Source: Sweltsa coloradensis (Eukaryota > Arthropoda > Insecta > Plecoptera > Chloroperlidae). From it: a DNA stretch of 64,000 bases. This document shows positions 32,265 to 42,399 of this stretch, one piece after another. The notes under the pieces were generated by a model. It was not told where the DNA came from. It saw nothing but the letters and a program-made list of their open reading frames with translations, and ran no database searches. The DNA is taken from assembly GCA_024449915.1 (NCBI GenBank), contig JAMZAV010002043.1, positions 1 through 64,000 of the forward strand, read 5' to 3'. The translations under genes were made by a program, and so were the position numbers. The stretch's first letter is position 1. Every line of letters starts with the position of its first letter.

Positions 32265-34170
32265 TTTTCCACCCGTTGCAACAAATAACTAAAGAAATAA
32301 ACACACATGCAGGAAAACTAAACTGTATTGCACACATTTTCTGTACTAAGTAAAAAAAAAAAAAAAATTAAAAAATTGTTTGTAATGTAATACTTGTAAC
32401 ATTTTCTCCCATAACAAGAAATTTCATAAATAAATGAACGCACTTGCAAGCAAAATAAAACAGTTTTGCACACATTGTCTTTCCAAATTATTAAAAACCT
32501 AACATTTATTAGGGTGATACTTAGAAAAAACTAAAAAAAAAAATAAAAAATAAGCACACATGGAAGAAAACTTAAAATGTTTTACCCTTATTTTCTTCAA
32601 CAAGTAGTGAGAACTTGAAACTTTGTAAAGGGAAAACTTTTAATATTTTCTCGCATTGCAACAAAAATTTAAAGGAAGAATGTACACACATGCAGCAAAA
32701 ACTTAACTGTTTTTAAATCATTTACTTTACTAAGAAGTAAAAAATTTGAAACTTTGTAAGATAAAACTTCCTTCATTGCAACCAAATTATCTAAATTAAT
32801 TACACAAAGCAGGAATGTTAGAAACTTAATTGCACGCATTTTCTCTACAGTGTGAAAAACTTTGGGAAATGTTTTAACATTTTCCTTCAAATGCAAAATT
32901 TAAAAATTATTTGCACACATTTTCTTTACAAAGTAAAAGAACTTGTAAATATTTTAACATTTTCCTTCATTGCAGGAAATTATATCTAAGGAATACTCAC
33001 ACGGCAGGAATATTTAAATTATTTTCTCTACAGATTGTGATAACTTGGTAAATGTTTTAAAAATTTCCTTCACATGAAAGAATAAACTATTGAAATACTT
33101 ACACATGCAGGAATATCGAACTTTATCTGCACGCATTTTCTCTACAGAGTAAAAAGAACTTTGGTAAAACTTTGAATATTCCTTCTTTGCAGGAAATTTT
33201 CTAAAAAATACATACTCATTGAGGAAAATTTAACTTATTTGCTCACATTTTCTTTACAAACAATAAGAAATTGGCAAATCTTTTCACATTTTTTTTCATT
33301 GCAGAACATTTTCTGAAGAATACTCTCACATGCAGGAATATTTTACTTTTTTGCACGGGATTTCTCTACAGAGTGTGATAACATGGTAAATCTTTTAACA
33401 ATTTTCCTTAAATTTCAAAATTTAAACTTATTAGCACACATTTTCTTTGCAAAGTATGACCCAAATTGGTTAATTAAAAAATATTTTCCGTCAATTGCAA
33501 CAAATAAGCTAAAGAAATACTTACACAAAAAGGAAAATTAAACTTATTTGCACACGTTTTTTTTTGCAAAGAATAAGAAATTGGTAAATCTTTTAGCATT
33601 TTCCTTCATTGCAGAAAATTTTCTAAAAGTAATACTCTCACATGCAGGAATATTTTACTTATTTGCACGCATTCTCTACCAGAGTGTAATAAACTTGGTA
33701 AATGTTTTAACACTTTCATAACATTTCAAAATTTAAACTTATTTGCACATATTTCTTTGCAAAGTATGAAAAGTTGGTAATTTTTAAAACATTTTCCTTC
33801 AATCGTAACAAATAAGCTAAAGAAATACTTACACATTAAGGAAAATTTTAAATTATTTTCACACATTTTCTTTACAAAGTTATAAGAAACTTGGTAAAAA
33901 TTTTAACATATTCCAGCAATTTCCACATAGTAGTCCCAAATTATTTTTTAAAACAAAGCTCTGCCCTTTTCATTAAGGTTGCCTTAAGACTCCTAAGACA
34001 CAGAATAACAAAAATTTAAATTAATTTACATTTAAACAATTACGTTTAACAAAAATCATGAAATACTTTCACATACAGGAATATCTAACTTATTTGCACG
34101 CATTTTCTTACTGAGTACCTATATAAGACCTGGTTAAACTTTAAGTATTTCCCTTCATTGCAGGAAATTT
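32265..34170. repeat. Short tandem-unit array, right arm
   Basis: Mirror image of the array at 27,640-29,540, with units seen as TTTGCACACATTTTCTTTAC and TTGCACGCATTTTCTCTACA variants at the same spacing. Unit order appears preserved between arms, which indicates duplication of a finished array by inversion and not independent expansion. Confidence 0.85.
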
Positions 34171-34990
34171 TCAAAAGAATATCTAGGCATTCATTGTAAA
34201 ATTATTTCCCCTCAAATTCCTTTTTTTTTGGTCATCATTAAACCAAGTGTCATGGTTGTCTAGTAATTTAAAAAGATGTTATGACATTAACGGTTTATAA
34301 TTATTAGTATATGCAAAAATATTTTTAATACTAGTTTGCTAGCTTTTCAAGTCTAATAATTTATTTATATTTATAATTTATTAAAATAATAATAACTATA
34401 TGTGTCAAGTCGTTTTAAGTATGATGATGCCGTCATGCAAACCTGATGAGACTTGCAAAGTCCCACTACCCGCTTTATTGGGCGTCACCATACATATTTT
34501 TATTGAGACTAGCACAAACATGCATTATGTGATTGTGAAGGATATGGGATTTTGGGAAATCCTAGGGCTAATAAATTAATAGGCCCAAAGCTTAAATTCG
34601 TTTTAAATACTACAAGGTTCAGTAATTTATTACAAACAACATCAATACACATATGGAATCAAAAAAAGAGAGAGTTTACATCATCATATAATAGAAGATC
34701 CCTACTTATAAGTTCAATCTCTGAAATATAAATGCTGTACCAAGTCGTACACAATCCTCCCAAGTTTTCACTTATAAACCTTTCTTCGTGTCGAAAACAT
34801 TCAAAAAATAGTCTTTACAAAAATCATGTAGTTCTTCTGTCTCTTCTCCATGTACGGACACTTTACTATGATATTTATCTCTAATTTGCAAGAGGAAGGT
34901 AAAATTTCCATTCTCTCATCTCTGGATAACACTTTTCAAAGTTAAGTAAAAAATGAATCACACTTTTTGAATATTTAACCAAATACGGGA
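34170..34990. other. Right-arm spacer between array and gene 2
   Basis: Mirror of 26,840-27,640. No gene is supported. Confidence 0.5.
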
Positions 34991-34992
34991 CG

Positions 34993-35402
34993 TCACTTCA
35001 CCAAGGTACACACCTTCACTCGTAGATTTAAGTCCAAGCACGATATTGCCATGATGATTATAAACAAACAATGTGCACTGACAATCTTTCTCTCTGTGAC
35101 ACAGTCTGCGGTGTCTCCCCCATTAAAGATGTATGTGTTGAGAATTTTCCCTTTTGTGAACCAGCAGTGTCCACTCGCTGATATTTAGACGTATTCCTTT
35201 ACCATTAGAGCCCTGGATTTGCACAAACGGTTGGAAGCCGTCCTGCATAGCAATCCAGTTATCAGCATCTTCGTGCAGCGGGCCATTTTGAAAGAATACA
35301 CTCTTGAGCAAAATTGCCCGTACATTGGGAGATGTTCCTCGTTGAGAGATGCAGACGGAGATTGGCAGCAGAAGCAGCAGAATGTAACTCGCGTTGATCC
35401 AT
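34993..35402 (-). pseudogene. Palindromic-element gene 2, right copy (PC4-like?)
   Basis: This mirror copy of the left gene also spans 410 bp from ATG (35,402) to TGA. The frame 35,123-35,311 is the most informative stretch of either copy because it runs without a break through HEDADNWIAMQDGFQPFVQI and GKGIRLNISEWTLLV. A frameshift lies upstream, between the start codon and this frame. The same TATA box precedes the start. The proposed relation to PC4/Sub1 rests on the G-K-x-x-x-x-x-I-x-x-W arrangement and the preceding F-V-x-I strand; it is a guess from pattern. No catalytic motif is present. Confidence 0.5.
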
Positions 35403-35475
35403 GTTGATGACGAAATATATAAACGTAGATTGCTTCTGCCAGATGAATGATAAATTTTCAGCAGAGTGCTCAGGT

Positions 35476-35483
35476 TTTATAGG
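35476..35483 (-). promoter_or_regulatory. TATA box for gene 2, right arm
   Basis: The minus strand reads CCCCTATAAAACCTGAGCAC, identical to the left arm. The downstream TCAGT of the left arm is changed to TCATT here, so the initiator is not conserved. Confidence 0.5.
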
Positions 35484-35489
35484 GGCTCA

Positions 35490-37230
35490 ATACCCTCCCC
35501 TACACCCCTCTTTGAAATAGCCGAAAGGGCAGGAAACGGTCAAGAAGTTTGAAGAAGATGCCTAAAACCCCCTCCACTGCGTTTTGCCTAAGGGCACCAA
35601 CTGACAAGTTTTGGGGCATGAAAAATCTTGTAATACACCTGATGAAAGTTGGGTCACTGTTTCCAAAAGGGCACAATACTTTAATTGTATTTTTTGTTTT
35701 GCTTGGAATCTGAAAAAAATTATGTGGACAGTGAATGGATGTGAGAAACTCCAACAAGATGCTTCATTTAGCCCTTAATCTTATTTGTGCAGTGTCTGGA
35801 ATGTGATGTCTTTCATTGCAATGAATTTATTGGTCCCCATATTTCAGTGTGTCAGACAAATGATAAATGTAAGAAACGCAAACAAGAAATTGTATAAGTC
35901 CTACACTATTATGTTTTGAGAGAGAAAGTACATCTCTGTTGGGTGTCTGGAATGTGAAAAACACCTTACCTTGTCCTGGACATAATTGATTCTCATATTT
36001 TTTATAGCATCGAAAACTAAAAACATGAAGGTGTGCAAGCAACAATGCTACCCCCTATGAAAAGAACACTAGTTAGGGTATTTCTAAAGAGACCCCTGGT
36101 GTAATAAGGTGCACACTTTCTAAAAGACCCATAAACATTTTAGAAATCGGCAATGGGTATTAACATTTTTATGGTCAGGTAAGAGTACACAATAGGGATG
36201 GAATTTTTATACAGTAATAAACTTTTAGAAATCGGTAATGGCTATTTTTCATTTTATGGGTAGGGTCAGAGAGGGGCACAATAGGGATGGGTTTTCATAC
36301 AGTAATAAACTTGTATGCCATGTAGGAATGTTTTCTCTTCTAGTTTTTCAAACAAAATGTAATACATATATGTTGAAACAAGATTGATGTACTTTTGGCT
36401 GATGTGTAGCATTGAAAAACTGGGAAAAAACATGGAAGTTGGACTGAAAGCATTCCTGACTGATTTGACACAGTGCTTGTAGGGTATAAATTTATGTTTC
36501 GACATGGGGAAGTTTTAAGCAGTATGTAAGGAATTTACTAAAAAGCATTTTAAAACTCAGGAGGGCAAATATATTTAAAGTAAATTTATGCCTGTAATGT
36601 TAGCTAAAAGCATTCCACAGTAGTTATGCTGGGGTAGAACCCTGAATAGGGGTGATTTATAGGGAATTGAAGGGCTAGGTCAGGTAGAGCATTCCAAATA
36701 ATCAAAAGAACTAAAATATTTCAAATGTTTATAAAGGGCTTTTGTATATTTGAGTTCAGACAAAACAATTTTTGCTGAGTTGCCCCAAGCCTGGGGTGAG
36801 GGGTGGGGGGCGGGGCTCATAGGTGTTAGCCAAAACACGGCCTGCGTTCTCCTGGAAGAGGGGGTCATACCAACTTTTGCAAGGGAATCTACCAGTCACT
36901 ACAAAACCTTTGTCAAAAGGAAGGATTTTGGATGCTCTACAGCTTATAAAATAAAATGATTCCGTACCATTATGTTTTTCCATTGTGTTAAAAATGTCAA
37001 GGGGGTGGTTAGGTTACAATGGTCTCACTCTTGTGTGACGAGAGGAAAAAGGGTGGGGGTTTCCTAGTTTACATATGTCCCTAGAAAATTCTTGCATTTT
37101 GGGGAGGGGTAGAAGGGAGGGGGAAGGGAGGGGAGGGGGAAGGGGTAGGGAATCAACCCCACACCCCAAACTTGAAAAAAACAGCTATTTGGCCGCCATA
37201 TTGTTTTGTTAACCCAAATGCCATACACTC
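35490..37230. other. Outer part of the right arm, no clear gene
   Basis: Mirror of 24,595-26,340. The outermost part contains polypurine (plus strand) segments at 37,095-37,150. The frame at 36,756-36,983 (-) is the counterpart of the one at 24,987-25,244. Nothing else is supported. Confidence 0.4.
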
Positions 37231-37423
37231 TACTTATAATAACAATTAACAAGTAACAATAGAAACTTGACAACAATCACCTACAATGCGTTCAAAAAGC
37301 ACTTGCAAATAAAAAGTGGTCCCACGCAAACTAAAAACTTGCAAAAAAGCTCATCCATCAACGCGACTAAAAAAAACGTTTGCGAAGCTTCCTAGTATCC
37401 GTACATAGCACCGGTTTTGACCA

Positions 37424-37998
37424 AAATTTATTAGCTCGGGTGTTTTTTTTTTTTGTTTGTTTGTTTGTTTGTTTGTTTGGTTTTTTTGTTTTTTCTGTCG
37501 TTCGCTCTTACCGGGCAAAACGGCATATCCGATCTTTATGAAAATTGGAGGGAACTTCGAAATCTCTAAACTTAGACTTGCTACGTTTTTTGGGGACAAT
37601 CGGAAAAAAATATTTCTCATGAATATTTACTTTTACGATTTTTCGATTTTTCAGTGCGATATTTTCGTGACATTTGGGCCGATTCTGACCAAAGGGGGGG
37701 CTACAACGTTCATATTTCACATGCAAATTAAAGTAATGGTGATGTATGACGTTTTAAAGAAAAAGTTGAAAAAAGTTTACCCAGAATCTATAGAAATAAA
37801 GGTTTTAATGTGAGGTTTTTGAGGTGTTAAATATTAAACACCTCAAAAACCTCACATTAAAACCTTTATTTCTATAGATTCTGGCTGAATTTTTCCAACT
37901 TTTTCTTTCAAAAGTCAATACATCACCCTTACCTGAATGTCCATGTGAAATATGAACGTTGTAGCCTCACCCGTTTGGCCAGAATCCGCCGAAATAGC
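37424..37998. mobile_element. Palindromic half-copies of the subfamily B element
   Basis: 37,424-37,833 is the 5' half of a subfamily B element (without its first bases), ending TTTTTGAGGTGTTAAATATT. From 37,833 to about 37,998 its inner part repeats as the reverse complement, giving arms of about 160 bp with almost no spacer. The turning point is the same mid-element site, just after GAGGT, where the 12.6-kb palindrome is inserted in the neighbouring copy. Confidence 0.75.
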
Positions 37999-38163
37999 AC
38001 GAAAATATAGATAGATTTTAGACCTTTCTCACAAGCCATTGTAATGAAAACTTCACAGGAGATTTTATACCTTACTCAACAGCCTTGTTTTTACAAACAT
38101 CAAAGATCCAACAGCACGACCTAATGATTGCTTTGTATGGGACGTGTTAATATGTTGTTATTA

Positions 38164-38698
38164 CTAGGAAAACGCTAAAGTCCCGCCGCGTTGATGGATG
38201 AGCTTTTTAAAGTTTTAAGTTTGCGTGGGATTGCTGCCTACGCATTGTAGGTGATTGTTGTAAAGTTTCTATTGTTACCTGTCAATTTGCATTGTTTACC
38301 GTAAAAAACTTATATTAAAAGCTTTATTTTTATGGATTCTGGCTAACTTTTTCAACTTTATCTTTCAAAAAGCAATACATCACCATTACATTAATGTCCA
38401 TGTGAAATATGAACGTTGTAGCCCCACCCGTTTGGTCAGAAAATATCGCACTAAAAATCGAAAAAAAATCGTAAAAGTACGATATTCATGAGAAATATTT
38501 CTTCGATTGTACCCAAAAACGTAGCAAGTCTTAGCAGAGATTTCGAAGGTCCCCTTCAATTTTCATCAAGATCGGATATGCCGTTTGCCCGGTAGTGAGC
38601 AAACAAACAGACAGAAAAACAAACAAAAAAAACAAAAAAACACCCGAGCTAAATTTTTTGGGGGGTCGGTGAAATTGAAGTCTTCGCTTCGCTCATCC
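38164..38698 (-). mobile_element. Helentron-like element, subfamily B, complete
   Basis: On the minus strand it runs from GGATGAGCGAAGCGAAGACT to CGGGACTTTAGCGTTTTCCTAG with the inner GCTCATCCATCAACGC motif. Flanks are T and T in element orientation. It contains GATCTTGATGAAAATTG and ACCAAACGGGTGGGG-type body motifs. It abuts the following copy directly. Confidence 0.75.
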
Positions 38699-38700
38699 AA

Positions 38701-39201
38701 TAATCAAAGAAATATTTCTCATGATTATCGTACTTTTACGATTCTTTTCGAATTTTAATGCGATATTTTCGTGATATTTGGGCCGATTCTGACCAAACGG
38801 GTGGGGCTACAACGTTAATATTTCACATAAACATTTAGGTAATGGTGATGTTTTTCCTTTTTTAACTAAAAGTTGAAAAAGTTAGCCAGAATCCAAAGAA
38901 ATAAAAGTTTTAATATGAGTTTTTTTAGTTGTATAATAATTAACAAGTATAACTATAGAAACTTGACAACAATCACCTACAATGCGTTCAGAAAGCAAAT
39001 CTTCGGGCCTTCAGATATTTTACATTCTTATAATTAGTATTACCATAGCAATTAATACTACTTTATAAAAATTATCCTAATTTAACAAAAATGATTTTGC
39101 AATGGTACTTGAAAAAGTAAAGAAATCCCACGCATACTAAAAACTTACAAAAAAGGTCATCCATCAACGCGACTAAAAAAAGCGTTTGCGAAGCGGCCTA
39201 G
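38701..39201 (+). mobile_element. Helentron-like element, subfamily B, 5'-truncated
   Basis: It starts inside the body at AATCAAAGAAATATTTCTCA, carries GGGCCGATTCTGACCAAACG and ends GTCATCCATCAACGCGACT, then GCGGCCTAG. Its missing 5' end coincides with the end of the inverted copy at 38,698, so one probably interrupted or replaced the other. An extra segment of about 130 bp near 38,995-39,120 is not seen in other copies. Confidence 0.65.
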
Positions 39202-39361
39202 TATTAAAACATCAATATATATTTTGACCCAGTGTACTGATGAATTGAGAGCGCAATTTGATCTCTCTTTATAGTAATCTCTCAAATACTTGTATTATTT
39301 CGACGGCGACAATCAACACAAAAAAGTGAAAACAATGGGATCAAAAATGAAACTTACAAAT

Positions 39362-39432
39362 TGAAAACGTAGGCCCTATACTCTTAATTTCTCATAGATG
39401 GAGCACTACGACCTATCCAGTTGACGCGCCCT
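39362..39432 (-). repeat. Dispersed repeat, GGGCGCG-ended, copy 3 (partial)
   Basis: It shows GAGCACTACGACCTATCCAG, then TTGACGCGCCCT, corresponding to the end of copies 1 and 2 with changes. Confidence 0.4.
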
Positions 39433-39439
39433 AGATCCT

Positions 39440-40380
39440 CATGTCGTCGTAGTCGTCGTCGTCGTATTGTTTACAATGTTTTAATTTGTTTAATTTTGTG
39501 CACAAGGCACAATTGTGTTTTTATTATTTTAAAATGTTTAAGGTAGTAAATAAATAATACAATTTTGATATCGATATTAAATAGTCGAAACTGGTTAAAT
39601 GCTCACTGCTAATAAAATACACCACTTTGTTATCTTTGGAAATAAAATGCAAATGCGACTAATAAGAAAAGTAGACTTATGTTAATAATTTTGTTACTTA
39701 CCTTTGGAAGATGGACAAACTGGAAGTCGGTGATCTTCTTGTTGGAAGCACTTGCACAAGTCACAACTCACTTGAAGCAGGTCTGATCACAAGTGGGTGC
39801 CACGGCACGGCACGAGACGACACATGAGCTTTGCCTGCGATGCTGGTCGGTTTCGCGCCAACAGTGGTGATTGGGTGTTTTGTCAACGGGCTAGACACAC
39901 TAGCGAGCTTTCATTTGGCAGTCAGGGTTTCGCTGCTTATCATACTTTTGTAGAATTGTTTGCCTGAACAAGCTGAAGTGAGGAGAGGTGCCACTAAACA
40001 ATTTTAAATGTCCCCATATGAGAACAAAATTAAATAAATGTAGCCGTTTGGTTTTCCTTGCGAATATGATAATCTAGTATTAATCGAAAAAAACTAAAAA
40101 TGCGTAATCGCTTATAGTCGATTTTCTAGCGAATTCTATCTTCACATAACATACAACGAAAACTACTACTCACTGCTACAAAACCTGCTTTTGGAGCTTT
40201 TGAAAGGAGGAAGACAATAAATCGTTTAATGATTGAATAATCAACTAATCTGTTATCAATAATTGACTTTAAATCGATTAATCGGTGATTTTTTGCAACC
40301 CTACAAATTAACTCGCATATGAAATATTCAGCTTTAACCTTGAAAGCCAAAACGAGTTAAGAGAGAAATTGTCGATTGAT
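39440..40380. other. Unidentified DNA
   Basis: No gene is supported. A short GTCGTC run lies at 39,443-39,466. The minus-strand frame at 40,126-40,350 is AT-rich and unrecognised. Confidence 0.45.
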
Positions 40381-40384
40381 TTAA

Positions 40385-40570
40385 GATAGAAACCTTCCTA
40401 TAGCACATGATCACTCTATTAGACGTGGTAGTACCCTCAATATTTTAAGCAAAGTACAGAAACGTAATGGTGAACTCAAAATCGGTAGCTTCAAACGGAA
40501 AGATGCTCGTGACATAAATAGGGACGATTTAGAAATATTATCTGAGCAAATGTTTTTGAGCGGGGTGTGA
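40385..40570 (+). CDS. Possible exon, unrecognised
   Basis: After TTTAAG, a possible weak acceptor, 61 codons stay open to a TGA at 40,568. The peptide includes KVQKRNGELKIGSFKRKDAR and RDDLEILSEQMFLSGV, and its mix of charged and hydrophobic residues looks more protein-like than the surrounding AT-rich frames. There is no ATG at its start, no family match that I know, and the acceptor lacks a good pyrimidine tract. It could be a fragment of a decayed gene. Confidence 0.25.
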   Translation, partial: DRNLPIAHDHSIRRGSTLNILSKVQKRNGELKIGSFKRKDARDINRDDLEILSEQMFLSGV

Positions 40571-40639
40571 GGGGGGGGGGGTACAAAAAGTCCGTGTCAC
40601 TGAAGGGCTGAAACCACCACGCAATTTAATTATGTCGAT

Positions 40640-41560
40640 TTTCATAAGACATATTTACTTATTTATTTGTATTAATTTAATGCGGTTATTCAAACTGATA
40701 TGCAATATAACGGAGGACAGTAAATAACATATGGATTAGACAAACGTCCACAGAATAATATTAATTATGCTACCAGATTCAAAGTACAAACGTGAATGGA
40801 AATGGAAAATATAGGATTAAATTGAAAAACACACAATTAAAATACGAAATAAAAGAGTTCAGTTACACAAATAACAGGTCTTAGTTTAAAGATTTCAAAG
40901 GATTTCCTAAAATTTGCTAGAGATTGGAGTGTCTTATAGTCCGCGGTGTCGAGTAATTGAGTTAGAAAAATAAAAAATACGAGCTTTGTTTTCATTAGCA
41001 TGTTAATTGATTTACACTCGCCACGCTCAATATGCCACTGAATGGCAAGGGCGGGCGCACGGGGGGGGGGGGGGCGGAAGAGTAGGCAAAGTCCGCAGGT
41101 ACGCTTTTCCAGACCACATTTTCCTGTTATTTCATAATCCACATTTAATCTGTTTTGACTTTTAGTGGAAATTAGGAAATTATGGATTAGAAAAAAATAT
41201 TCTCCTCGGCCTATCGTACCTCGTTTTTATTTTATTTTATATCATTTTAATTAAAGTGACCCAAAGATTGAAAACAAGGTTAGAGATGACCCAAAAACAT
41301 TGCTTCTGAATGCAAAAAATGATTAACAATTATAAAAATTAATATAAGATTTAAAAAAATCAAAATTACAATCGGATTGACTGTCAAAGCTGAAAGAAAT
41401 CAATAACATTTCTCTTGCAACTACATCTGTAATTTTAAAATTGTGAATTTGTTGAGTGCCGCTTGCAGATCGTTTGGCCGATTGAAAAATATATTATGAG
41501 TCTGGCATAAGCTTCGAAATTAGATAATAAATATGAGGGTGATACAAATCGTTTTTGAAT
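40640..41560. other. Unidentified DNA
   Basis: 40,660-40,730 weakly resembles 20,190-20,260 (TATTTATT, then TTATTCA..CTGAT, then GGAGGACA), suggesting an old dispersed repeat. A poly-G run lies at about 41,061-41,074. Nothing else is supported. Confidence 0.4.
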
Positions 41561-41572
41561 ACTATTGGAATT

Positions 41573-42399
41573 GGATGAGCGTACAGTCCTATACCGAGCG
41601 AAGACAACAGTATAGGCCTACGCGACATTGGAGAACAAATTTGGGATGTTTTTTACTTTTCTGTTTGTTTGTGAGCACGATTCCGGACAAAAGCTACTCT
41701 TCAAAAAATTTTCAGCGCACGTTCGAGATTCCTAAACTTCAAATAAACACAAACACACGAACAATAACCACGGTCAGAAATAAAACACTTGCCAAAAAGT
41801 GCGTAAATTTTCGGAAGCTCTGCTTCCTTTTTTCAGACGCGAGGACTTCAATTTGCCATGTTTTTAAATGCAATCGAAGACCACTTTTTCATAAAAATCA
41901 AACCGTAACGTTTTTCTTCGATCTTACAAGCTTTTCTTCTCATCTAACAGATGGCTATTCTGATTTTGATGAAATTTCAGTGGGCCTTCATTGATTGTCA
42001 GTAGTTTTAGACATGTATAGCGATTTTGAGTGTTGAAGTAATACATCTCAAGTCAAGTGGTTTTTTGGAACCGTTCAATTTCGTTCGACAACGCGCGAAC
42101 CCCCCCTTCCTCTTGCATGTGGCTGGTTCTGACCACCACGGGTCTTTCCTCCCTTTAAAGTTGTAGATCAGTTTTTGTAACTGTGAAGAGATAAAATAAA
42201 TAACCTAGAATAAAAATACTTTGTAGGAAATTTGCGATTTCTTAACAGCCTTGTAAGTAGGTCCTTTGTCGATTGGTAACAAATATCAATAAACAAAACT
42301 TCAAAAATTGATTTAGTTTTTGCAGAGATTTCTAGCCACAAAATTAAAATGGATGGAAGAGATTTCTCACGAAAACACTTATCCGCGGAAACGGCCTAG
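41573..42399 (+). mobile_element. Helentron-like element, divergent subfamily C
   Basis: It begins GGATGAGCGTACAGTCCTAT and ends with AACACTTATCCGCGGAAACGGCCTAG between T and T. The start retains ACATTGGAGAACAAATTTGG, GCACGATTCCGGACAAA and GAAATTTCAGTGGGCCTTC, recognisable versions of subfamily A motifs, but the rest has diverged. It shows that the family is old and diversified in this genome. Confidence 0.55.

Larger units (their letters stand above)
24592..37234. mobile_element. 12.64-kb palindromic element with two mirrored gene sets
   Basis: Left arm 24,592-30,888 and right arm 30,925-37,234 are reverse complements along their whole length, around a spacer of about 36 bases. The ends are AGTAGAGTGTATGGCA and its complement. 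The outside bases are TATATA on the left and TATAAT on the right, a possible imperfect 6-bp duplication (TATA is certain). Each arm holds gene 2 near the terminus, an array of short units, and gene 1 near the centre; the genes point toward the array. The arms differ mainly by small indels. No transposase, integrase, polymerase or reverse transcriptase was recognised. It may be a non-autonomous or head-to-head dimeric element. Confidence 0.85.
24177..37395 (+). mobile_element. Helentron-like element (subfamily B) split by a 12.6-kb insertion
   Basis: The 5' half (24,177-24,591) begins CGATGAGCGAAGCGAAGAC and runs through GGGCCGATTCTGACCAAACG to TTTTTTGAGGTATATA. The 3' half (37,235-37,395) resumes with AACAATTAACAAGTAACAAT, then CTCATCCATCAACGCGACT, and ends CTTCCTAG. 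Compared with the uninterrupted copy at 22,064-22,580, the two halves make one complete element. Its own flanks are T and T. It was present before the palindromic element inserted. Confidence 0.8.

Noticed and set aside
27640..34170. CRISPR-like array
   Set aside because: The repeated units are 80-115 bp and diverged throughout, with no short constant repeat alternating with unique spacers, and the context is eukaryotic.
24592..37234. The giant palindrome as a chimeric-read artefact
   Set aside because: Not fully excluded, but the flanks are complementary halves of one transposon copy and the ends look like a transposon terminus, which a foldback read would not produce.
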